Shown here piece after piece: positions 38,101 through 50,100 of a DNA stretch of 64,000 nt (its first letter is position 1; the number at the start of each line of letters is the position of its first letter). The translations under genes and the position numbers were made by a program. The DNA is taken from NCBI RefSeq assembly GCF_000764305.2, contig NW_025945063.1:1-64000 (forward strand), in the 5' to 3' direction. The stretch is from Hyalella azteca. Its lineage: Eukaryota > Arthropoda > Malacostraca > Amphipoda > Hyalellidae. The notes under the pieces are model-generated. The model saw only the letters and a list, made by a program, of their open reading frames with translations, was not told the origin of the DNA and searched no databases.

Positions 38101-41100
38101 TAGATTTATAACACCCCCCTAGATTTATTATACTCCAATAGATTTATTACACTCCAATATATTTATTACACTCCAATAGATTTATTACTCTCCAATATAT
38201 TTATTACACTCCAATAGATCTATTACACCCCCTAGATTTATTACACTTCAATAGATTTATTACACCCCCCTACATTAATTACACTCCAATAGATTTATTA
38301 CACCCCCCTAGATTTATTACACTCCAATAGATTTATTACACTCCAATAGGTTTATTACACTCAATAGATTTATTACACTCCAATAGATTTATGACACTCC
38401 AACAGATTTATTACACTCCAATAGATTTATAACACCCCACTAGATTTATTATACTCCAATAGATTTATTACACTCCAATATATCTATTACACTCCAATAG
38501 ATTTATTACTCTCCAATAGATTTATTACACTCCAATAGATCTATTACACCCCCCTAGATTTATTACACTTCAATAGATTTATTACACCCCCTACATTTAT
38601 TACACTCCAATAGATTTATTACACTCCAATAGATTCATTACACCCCAATAGATTTATGACACTCCAATAGATTCATTACACCCCAATAGATTTATTACAA
38701 TCCAATAGATTTATGACACTCAAATAGATCTATTACACCCCCTAGATTTATTACACTTCAATAGATTTTACCACGTTTTTCTTAGCTCGCTTTCGTGTCT
38801 GTGATGATCAAATCTTGCAATCGATATTTCACCAACTTTCCCATTAGCTAGCGCTCTGAAACTTTTAGGGAAGCTCAGCTCCCGATAACAATACAAAAAT
38901 CAATAATTTGTTGCACGTTTCCAGGCGTATAAACTCTAAAGGAACTCACAAGCAGGGGTTAACGTACAGGGACGATACTTATACCGTTCGATGCGCAAGA
39001 AAACAACCTTTAAGATGAGATAAGAAACAGAAAAACTCAAAATTTTCAAATTTTAGCTAGGGCGGTCCCCTTGATACTCTCCAATCGATTTATTACTCTC
39101 CAATCGATTTATTACTCTCCAATAGATTTATTACACCCCCAATAGATTTATGACACTCCAATAGATTTATTACACCCAATAGATTTATTACATCCTCTAG
39201 ATTTATTACACTCCAATAGATTTATTACACTCCAATAGATTTACGACTCTCCAATATATTTATTACACTCCCCTAGATTTATTCAACCCCCCCGATTTAT
39301 TACACTCCAATAGATTCATTACACCCCCAATAGATTTATGACACTACAATAGATTTATTACACTCCAAAAGATTTATGGCTCTGCAATGGATTTATCACC
39401 ACAGTTAAGATTTATTTCCCGGCACTCACGCTCGGGAGAAAGCAAGAGGCATCAGCATGCAGAGGCTCTGCCAGAATCAGTAAGCAACTTCTGGCCGTCT
39501 GCCCTGAGGGGCTGCGACAGGGCGTCGTTTAAATCTAGATTTCTGCGTATGAATCCTGGATTAAATTTTGTATTCTCGCTGAAACTCGAAAAATGTCAAT
39601 ATAAAATTTCAGTTTCCTTAATCGGGGATACTACAATTAATTTACTATTATTAAAAATATACTATTACTCAGTCAACATTTATATAGCTACGTTGACAAA
39701 TTTGTCTAGCAGATCATTTATCTTTCCTCAAAAATTGAACGTCAAAAATTCAGATCCAATTATTCAATTCAGCCCTCGGACTCGGCATTCGACGGCTTTG
39801 AAGCGAGTATAACGAAAGTTTTGCCGGCGTTCAGTCGGATGAGGTTGGAGCCGCTAACGGCGATATTTATTATTACGCTGATCGAGTACCAAATTTTTGC
39901 AATCATATTAATGCACAAAAGAATTATCCTTAAATTATTCGTAATATGAATAATGGAGTACGTGCTTTTCTCCGCATTAGACGTCACGAAAAATATAAAG
40001 GAATTTAAATCTCATTTGAGATGAGTCATGTCAAAGTTGGCAGTGTGAATTTAATGTAATGATCTATACAGTAATGCATTTATGCAGTGCGCTTTATGCA
40101 TGGTAGTTGTCAGAATTGAACAACGCACTGCAAATCGACGCACATTGAAAATCGTGAGTCCTGCATCTTAATTTGTATACAAATGACGCTTGATGAAAAC
40201 CAATTTCTATTCTCATCAACGCTTCGAAAAAACAATTTTTGACCTTTACAAACATACAACACATCGAAACTATCGACCACTTTTAACAACTGAAAATATC
40301 CTCTTCGATAAATTAAATGCGTTAATATCTTGCTAAATATATACCAAGTTTTATTGTGATTTCTTCATGGTGGAGACGAGAGTGAATGCGAGGTGGATGG
40401 CAGGAGACCTAAAGTCTAGCGTCTGTCTGCAACGAACAATTAATCGTGCAGCGAACAATTAATCGTGCAACGAACAATTAATCGTGCAACGAACAATTAA
40501 TCGGGCTGCGACAAAGCAAGCCGTGCTTACAAAGACAAGTAAAGGATGCGTTGTCCTCTTTTTATTCTTCTGTAATTAGCTGACGATAATGTCGTCGGGG
40601 CCGCTGTTTTCTGATATTATCTTACTGAGTGCAAGACCTTGAGCAGTCAAGGCTGGTCACTCGTATTCTTTCTGGCTTTCAGACAATTGTTAAATAAGAA
40701 AGAAAGTCTTCTGGCAACTGAAAAAAGTAGTGCGTTTTTGTAGATAGTGTCGACCAATTTGAACTTTGTGCACTGAAATTTTATTTGCTAGAATCTCGCT
40801 CACTGTAGTGATGATTTATGAACATCAATGCATATATTTTGGTTTGAAAAGTCTTTTTCTAATTCTTCGCTGTACAATACGCACTGTCACCCATTTTTAG
40901 CTTGAATTTTTGTTCCATCTTCTAAAATAATATTGTATCATAACCTCGCCATGCATGTCGAGACGATTTATCGTTCAACAAATCACGTATTATGGTAACT
41001 AAATTTTATTCATTCATTCCTTTGATCATTGTACACACTCCTCACGTTAACAAATGATTATTATAATTACTCAAAATAGAAATAGAAATAAAGATTCACA

Positions 41101-44100
41101 GGATCGTTGCATCTATTGTTTGCAAGTTCAGGATCTCCAGTAACGATCAAGACTGGAATTTCTGACCAAGTCTTGGTGATATCGCGCGCTTGTGCGAGTC
41201 AAGCGATGTTATGTCTGGCGCCACTGGCTGGCTCTGCTCGTCTCTGCACTGCTCTGCTCGTCTCTGCACTGCTCTGCTCGTCCCTGCACTGCTCTGCTAC
41301 TGCTCTGCTCGTCCCAGCACTGCTCTGCTCGTCCCAGCACTGCTCTGCTCGTCTCTGTGCTGCTCTGCTCGTCTCTGTGCTGCTCTGCTCGTCCCTGCAC
41401 TGCTCTGCTCGTCTCTGCACTGCTCTGCTCGTCCCTGCGCTGCTCTGCACCTCTTTGCTCGTCCCTGCACTGCTCTGCTCGTCTTTGCACTGCTCTGCTT
41501 ACTCCTGTGAACAATATTTTCCCTAAGCTCCGGTACTGTTTTGCTATCAGCCAATTATCAAGTACATTCTAAGAGCAATGACTTAATTTTGAATTTCTTC
41601 TGAATACAATCATGCGCACTGCTTAGTTTGAGCTCTAAAGTTTCCACGTTTTAATTCAATTTATTATATCTAACTTCTACAGCTACCTCACATAAAATTT
41701 GTGAGTAAATTTCAGCCATTCAAAAAATATGATCAGAAATATTACGACGGTCACGTGTCCAACTAATAATATTTTAACTGGCTTGTAAAGCTAAACTCAA
41801 ATTCTTAGTGTTTTTTGATTTCGGTCGATATTTCTGCGGCTCCCGCAGTTCGAAATATCGATCTCCGTCTCAGCCAGGATTTTGACTTGCAAATTTTGGT
41901 GGTCATTCCCAAAAGCCTGTCAGTGGCGTGCTGTGAATTCTTGAAAATTCTTTTAAATCATCGAACTCTATTGTAAGCTGCGGGGATCTCTAGTAAACAC
42001 CTACGAAAAGACGTAGTTGTTTTTATTTTGCTACACATAACAAAATTTCAAAGTCGCATAATATTTTATGTAAATTTATTTCAAAACAAAATTTCAAAGT
42101 CGCATAATATTTTATGTAAATTTATTTCAAAATATGCGAATGTTTTTTCTTAGACCGTATAATTTATATCATATTTTGATCATCAGGGATTCGAATTTTT
42201 TAATCCACGGGCAAATTTATCTTCTTTATCTATTTATTATCTAATTTATCGTAAACTCTAATTCTGTAAAAATTGTTAGAAATATTTTCGTTACTGTAGA
42301 GGCAAGAAAAAACGTCATGTCACAATTATTTTTTTGGCGCAAAACTTGCCCACAACTTTGTTATCACTGTAACTTCAGCATCATACTCGTAATAGTGAAA
42401 ATTCAATGAATAAATCGCTGCATGATTTATGACTCATCTCGACAGTTTTAGGAGCCGTCGTTTTAATAATTCGTCTTGCACTCCACAGCGCCATTCCAGG
42501 AAATAAAAATTAGCTTTTAGTGTCTGAATTCGAGGCGGTCATGTTAGCAACGCCTGACTTTATAGCGTCTAATTTTTAACTGTATTTCCTAGTCTTGAAT
42601 TGTAATGCATTAGAGGTGCGGATTGCCCTTGAAATCTTGACGATTTCCTAAAAATTTTTTACTTGCGTGTAATTATGCGCGCAAAATTAAACTAATCGTG
42701 CCGTTAAATCCTTACCGAGATTATGCATTTTAGAATAGAAGACCCAAGTCTCAGTTTATGAGTCAAAATTTATGGCTTCAATTGCCTAACTGCAAGATAC
42801 TTTTGGCCCATTGGAATATTTTCAAGCTTCTGTGGGGTAAATTTTTTCTTGCTGACTGCATAATTTAGCCAAACTCTTCGCAAACGTCCTCCACATTTTA
42901 CTGCCCTTCTAAGTTGCCACACTTGCCAGGCTGGCGGCAATAAATTAAAGGGTAGTTTTGCTTGGAATCCGAGCCTGCAGCCAGAAAGCTCGGCGAGCTT
43001 TGAGGCTGCAGCCAGCACTCAGAGTTTGATTGTTGAGTGATGTGTTGCCCACCGCATCTTCGGTATTAGGGAGACGTGTATATCATCCATAAAACATGGC
43101 ACCGATCATATTCGATATGAATCACTCAATTATTCTGAATGTATTGAAGGGATTATATAGTGAAAATTTTATACAATCAAAGACAAGGCCATATAGCGCT
43201 TTAACTTAGGAAAACGATTTCAAGCTTTTAGGAAACGTTTCCATTTAGGTTCTAACGAAAACAAAAGCGGAAAGAAGCCGCTAAAAAGGCTAAAAGTTGG
43301 AAAAAGTTATATGTAAAACAGCCGCATGAGCTAGAATTTATTTTTTCGATATTTTTGTACAGTATTGAAACTATTTTCAAGCGCTATGACAACGTGGGCA
43401 CGGAAAACCCAGTTTCAAGAAAGAAGTAGGCACCGTGGATACCGAGGACTTTAGAATAAGAATTTTGAATCAAGCGCGTACTTCTTTGTCGTCCACTGTT
43501 TTACAACACAGCAATGCACCTCTTTTCAGGCTTAATGGAATCGTATTATGAAGATAGACGAATTTCTGTGGGGAAATTTTTTCAGTCCAAATCCCTGGGA
43601 TGAACTTTTTAAAATATTCAGGTGTAATTACTGTGGTGAAGTTCGGATGAAAGCCAAGAAATTAAAATCATTAATGGTAATAATTTCGAACGTGATGTCA
43701 ACAGATATATAAATGCTGGACTTTGTAAAACATTCAATAGGTTGCGTGGACTCCTGAGTGAAATTGTTGATATTTTTTTCGCGAAATATGAAATTTTGTT
43801 GTACTATCTCGCACAGACGAATCATTCGATTGTTTATTTTCAATTATAAGAAAAACACGAATGTTCGATCTTATTTGAAAAGCATTTTCGCATCATAGAC
43901 CTGACTTTTATTAGGGCATAGCCATAATTTTTACCTCTATTCACGCAATAATTTCTCTTTTCTTGGATTAATAAAGGCCGCTTAGTTTTCGTTCTTCATT
44001 TATGGCCACCATTGTAATTCTCCATCCTCAACTTGGACGATATTTATAGGATTATTAAATTTTCTTTCTTAAGTGCCTTTTTCACGACTAGAGCGTCAAT

Positions 44101-47100
44101 ATTTAAGGAAAATATTGAACGAAGTTTGCCGCTCAAAAGAACTAATTTGATTTATTTATATCGTCCTCGTAATAGAGAAATAACAAGCATGATATGAATG
44201 AATAAAGAGTAGAAAAGAATTTCCTCAACTAGTTTGGTGTAAAAGTGTACTCGAACACAAACTACACTGAACTCTACGTCACTATATTTCCGGTGTGTAT
44301 ATAAGGTAGTTTTCATGAGTAAATGAATAGCACTACTTCCGTAGTTCTAGTCTGGGACAGAAAAATATACTATAAGCTCATGCGGTCAGCACTATCTTCT
44401 TAAAGAATTAAATCCTGTGTAAATGCTCCAAATAAATTTAGGTTCATATCTGCTGCTCATGGAAACAGGAGGCTAATTTATCAATAATTTTTGCGGTTAT
44501 TATAAATGATGTCGAAAATTTTTATAATCGTTTAATGGGTCAAGAATTCTTCATTGTTTTCAAGGAATTTGCCATTGTTTTTTAGTACAATTCTCATGCA
44601 AAAGTTACAGAATAATCACTACATAATATGTAGAAACAAACATTTCGTAGTTTGTTCTGTATTTTATTGTATTTGTCTTCGCATTTCCTGCTTTACTCCA
44701 ACGTCTGCCTAAATTTCCTGGAATTTCATATGTAACTCATCAGAGGATCAATTTCCTGCCGCAGGAAGTCGCCTAACCGAAAGTCGGCTGCAGCATCGCA
44801 GGCTGGCCTTGCTTCTCATGCCTTCGAATAATTTATTCATGATTGTAGCCGAACTTTGGCCCCTGAACTTCAGAATTCATTTCTCTGGACTGATGCGCTC
44901 ACCGCTTCTGGCATGCGTTTTTAAATCATATGCCTTGGTTTCATTTCATTCATCTGGTATTTCAGAACGAAAAATATGACAAGCATGGTATTCTTTTTAT
45001 TTTGGTTTGTTTGAATGTTGCAGGCACTTCTGTACCCTTCGTCCCAATAATTTATAAAATAAATTGTCGCCCAAGTCTGATAAACAGATCCTCTGGATTA
45101 TTTTAATTTGATTTACGTGTTATAATGAATGGTTAAATTGGATAAAGTCCAGTTGAGGCAGTGGATCAAAGCCCCATATCTTCGTTCTAAAAATTACATT
45201 CTTACTCGTCCAGAGTTCTTTGAGCGCCAGCGACCTGAGCTCCAGGCCTTTGAAAAGTTTCGGAACATTAAAAGTACTTTTCTTGGGACTGGAACACTAC
45301 TGTAACTTTTGTGATAAATAACAAGGCTAGACATAACGCTGCAATAACGCAGACAAACATAACTTTACAATGACGCAGTCAAACATAACGTTACAATGAC
45401 GCAAACATGATCTTGCAATTGCGCAGTAAACACTAACAACGCAGTAAACATAACGTTGCAACAACGCAGTTAACATGACGTTGCAACAACGCAGTAAACA
45501 TGACGTTGCAACAACGCAGTAAACATGCAGTTGCAACAACGCAGTAAACATGACGTTGCAACAACGCAGTAAACGTGACGTTGCAACAACGCAGTAAACA
45601 TGACGTTGCAACAACGCAGTAAACATGACGTTGCAACAACGCAGTAAACATGACGTTGCAACAACGCAGTAAACATGACGTTGCAACAACGCAGTAAACA
45701 TGACGTTGCAACAACGCAGTAAACATGACGTTGCAACAACGCAGTAAACATGACGTTGCAACAACGCAGTAAACATGACGTTGCAACAACGCAGTAAACA
45801 TGACGTTGCAACAACGCAGTAAACATGACGTTGCAACAACGCAGTAAACATGACGTTGCAACAACGCAGTAAACATGACGTTGCAACAACGCAGTAAACA
45901 TGACGTTGCAACAACGCAGTAAACATGACGTTGCAACAACGCAGTAAACATNGCCAACGCAATTGAGAAAAACTAAATCACGGAATTTGTCCGGAAAAAA
46001 TGACCGTCTGGCAACCCTGCTTAAAAAAAGTACAAAAAATGAAATAATAGTACAAGATGAAGCAATCGTAGTCAACGTGTTAATTTCATTAAAGTCTGCG
46101 CTGGTACAATTAATTTGAGGTTTCTTTCTTCCACTGCAATTGGTTTCATCCCATTTGTTTCATCAATCTTTTGTTTTCCGCAGCCGCGATACCTGCTGAC
46201 GTCCTTATCTGTGGGAGAGCTATTGAAGGGGTCTGTGGCAGCACCTTTATCCGTATACCCTTCTCTGTATCACTGCTGGCCGTATCACCGACATGTTTGT
46301 GGGATACAAGCTCTTATGATGCCATTACTGCACCAGCACACTGCCACTACCTTGTCACTACTGGCACTCGATCAGTATTGGTGCATTCTACATCCCGGAT
46401 CATACCGAGACAGCATCGGTAGAATTGTGAGTACAAATTCTATTTACTTTTGATAAGTACGACATTTTTCTTAGTTTGACGATTCTAATTTGCAGTATAT
46501 TTGTTCTCTTCCAGCATATTTAGTTTTCGTTATCGATGTCCACATTTTATTCGTTGTTGTTCCAGAAAAGTGTGTTGTTGGTGCTGGTCTCGTGGCTGGT
46601 GAACGTAGCATGGTTTGTGCTGCTCTTCCTTCCTACACCAAATTTTTACTTCAGTCACAACCAAAGCTACTCCTGCGAACCACACCACTCCGTCCACCCT
46701 AAAGTCATCATCACTGCCTGCGTCCTCTACTTCCCCACGACTATGGTGAGTCTCTGTGGTTCTCAACGACTATGGTGAGTCTCTGTGGTTCTCAACGACT
46801 ATGGTGAGTCTCTGTGGTTCCCCACGACTATGGTGAGTCTCTGTGGTTCCCCACGACTATGGTGAGTCTCTGTGGTTCCCCACGACTATGGTGAGTCTCT
46901 GTGGTTCNNNNNNNNNNNNNNNNNNNNNNNNNNNNNNNNNNNNNNNNNNNNNNNNNNNNNNNNNNNNNNNNNNNNNNNNNNNNNNNNNNNNNNNNNNNNN
47001 NNNNNNNNNNNNNNNNNNNNNNNNNNNNNNNNNNNNNNNNNNNNNNNNNNNNNNNNNNNNNNNNNNNNNNNNNNNNNNNNNNNNNNNNNNNNNNNNNNNN

Positions 47101-50100
47101 NNNNNNNNNNNNNNNNNNNNNNNNNNNNNNNNNNNNNNNNNNNNNNNNNNNNNNNNNNNNNNNNNNNNNNNNNNNNNNNNNNNNNNNNNNNNNNNNNNNN
47201 NNNNNNNNNNNNNNNNNNNNNNNNNNNNNNNNNNNNNNNNNNNNNNNNNNNNNNNNNNNNNNNNNNNNNNNNNNNNNNNNNNNNNNNNNNNNNNNNNNNN
47301 NNNNNNNNNNNNNNNNNNNNNNNNNNNNNNNNNNNNNNNNNNNNNNNNNNNNNNNNNNNNNNNNNNNNNNNNNNNNNNNNNNNNNNNNNNNNNNNNNNNN
47401 NNNNNNNNNNNNNNNNNNNNNNNNNNNNNNNNNNNNNNNNNNNNNNNNNNNNNNNNNNNNNNNNNNNNNNNNNNNNNNNNNNNNNNNNNNNNNNNNNNNN
47501 NNNNNNNNNNNNNNNNNNNNNNNNNNNNNNNNNNNNNNNNNNNNNNNNNNNNNNNNNNNNNNNNNNNNNNNNNNNNNNNNNNNNNNNNNNNNNNNNNNNN
47601 NNNNNNNNNNNNNNNNNNNNNNNNNNNNNNNNNNNNNNNNNNNNNNNNNNNNNNNNNNNNNNNNNNNNNNNNCTCTTGTGCTCGTCATGTCCGTCCGTCC
47701 GTGACTTCACGTTTTCGTCGACGAGAAAATGCGCTCTCTGTCACTCACTGCAGTGAGTACTGAGTTATATTTTTTCTCTCTGTAAGGTGGCAGAAGCAAG
47801 AGACCGGCAAGATACCCTCCGCTGTGGTCGCTTGCTCGCCGTCTTGGCGATGTTCTTCATCATCCTCATCACTCCCTACACTCTCAGACACATCATCGTG
47901 GGGTGCACGAACTACACTGTAAGTTTTACAGCCTAGAGCACTCTTGATATCATATCCTTATTTAATTTAATAGATTGTTATCTGTATTGTATCGCCTATG
48001 TTCATGGCTCATCCCGTGCAGGGTATAAGTGACAGTGAACGACAGAGCGTTTCAGATTCGATGACAGAATTTGAAAAAGTTTAGTTTATTTATTTATCTA
48101 GTTTATTTGAATGATGATCTTCTTGTCGGTCATTAACGATTTGTAAATAATTTATTGAAGCAAGAAATAAAGCCTGACTAATGTAAGAATAGTCGCACTC
48201 TAGTTTTTCTGCCAGAGCACATCATCGCTTCCCTTTTTTCACTTTGTAATCAAAACTTCTTTGAATGATTAAAATAGTTTAATAAACTCACATTACCAAT
48301 TAAGTGTACGAGAAGATATGCTTGCTTATAGTTCTTCATTAAAGAATTGTTTAAAGTACAATTTTCGTATTGCCATTATTATAGCGAACAGTTAACATAA
48401 CTGTTTCGTCAATGACAAATGATTTTCAACCTCATTTTCTTCTGACCTCTAGCACAAACTTTTTTTGTACAATACTATTATAGCAAAAGTATTCTCGAAA
48501 TGTGTTATATCGTTCGATAGAAAACAAAATGGGTGCATGGCGAGTTGAGTGTAGGTGGTGGTAGATGTCCTGTATATGCAACAAAGAGAGCGCATGGCGA
48601 CTAAAGTGTAGGTGCTGTTACGTGTGCTGTATATGCAACGAAATGAGCGCATGGCGACTTAAGTGTCGGTTCTGTTACGTGTGTTGTATATGCAACAAAG
48701 TGAGCGCATGGCGACTTAAGTGTCGGTTCTGTTACGTGTGCTATGCAACAAAGTTCGCGCATGGCGACTCAAGTGTAGGTGCTGTTACGTGTGCTGTATA
48801 TGCAACAAAGTGAGCGCATGGCGACTTAAGTGTCGGTTCTGTTACGTGTGCTATGCAACAAAGTTCGCGCATGGCGACTTAAGTGTCGGTTCTGTTACGT
48901 GTGCTATGCAACAAAGTTCGCGCATGGCGACTTAAGTGTCGGTTCTGTTACGTGTGCTATGCAACAAAGTTCGCGCATGGCGACTCAAAGTGTGTGTGTT
49001 TCTAGGTATGCTGTGGCAACGTGTTGCTGAGGGACCCGGACGACATGTGCCACATGACGGTGGTTCCGATGAACGGAGGAGCGGCGCTTCCTCGGCGGCC
49101 ACTGAACCCGCGGCCATCGCCTCGCCACGCGTCGTCCACCGCCAGCAACAATTGTCCGCTGCTGGACAGCGATGGACATTCTAGCGACGTGGCGTGGTCG
49201 GTGAACAATGTTGTGTCGCAACATTATTAGTATACATTCGAAAATAATTTTTAGTAATTTTAGCGTGAATTCAGTGAGAAAAAAAGTATCTCATAACGAA
49301 TGCTGTTGGGTATATGATCTTGAGGTGCTGTAACAATAATTAATTCACAGGAAGGTACTTTCTTGTTTACTCGTACATTTGTTAATTGCAAGGCACTATT
49401 TGATCATTGATTATTTGGGCGTGTATTACTTTCAGTGCATTCAAAGGGCACGTCAGGAGACTATCTTCAGATGATGGTAGCTCTTTGGGGGGCTTGCCGA
49501 CTCCCCCTCTTCCCCCCGCGGCGAGGGTAGCAGCGGTTCGAGGGGACCGCACCAACCTCGCCAACGGCCGCCCCCCGCCCTTTGCGAGGGGTCCTCCCCC
49601 ACTCATACGTGCCCCTCACACGGGCTCCTGCGATCTAGAGGCCGCGTCTGAGAAGTACTGGGGAGAGGTCAGCTCTTTGCGACCGTGAATAAAGTGGGAC
49701 GAAATAATTCTTTTTTTTTTTAATTTTTTAAACTGAAATTTCACTAATTTATTCCATATATAACATTAAGTTAATAACAACCGCAATGAATTTAATCATC
49801 GATATTCGTTCTCATAGGAGTACTGGAAGCTGGTCTGTGTAGCCTTTTGACTGGACAAGGTTTAAAAAATGCTAAAGGATTCAAATTTTCGAGGTTGTCG
49901 ATGGGTAAAAATTGAAGGGAGGATTGGATGGTAAAAAATTTCAGAATGAGATTGGTATGGGTAAAAATCAATAATTGTGTTACATGTTTTTGTGTTTAAT
50001 GTATCAAAAATTACGAACTGAGTCACGATTGTAAAATTACTTACGATTTATTACCAATTAATACTTGAATCAATGTATTGTTAGAATCCGATTTACAATC

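Larger units (their letters stand above)
32382..46183 (+). other. 13.8-kb first intron of the GPCR, rich in minisatellites
   Basis: No exon with domain support was seen on either strand. It holds at least seven tandem arrays listed separately (34.1, 34.9, 36.8, 38-39.4, 40.4, 41.2 and 45.4 kb). The open frames in the 41.2 and 45.4 kb arrays are by-products of the repeats. A 48-base direct duplication (ttcaaagtcgcataatattt) lies at 42050-42130. Confidence 0.55.

Noticed and set aside
42770..43018. 82-residue minus-strand frame
   Set aside because: No similarity pattern, splice context or codon signal; likely chance.
45327..46075. Long minus-strand proteins of 170-210 residues
   Set aside because: They are read-through of the 25-bp repeat in three frames and have no non-repeat coding sequence.
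46828..47763. Open frames of 260-306 residues
   Set aside because: They consist almost wholly of N translated as X.
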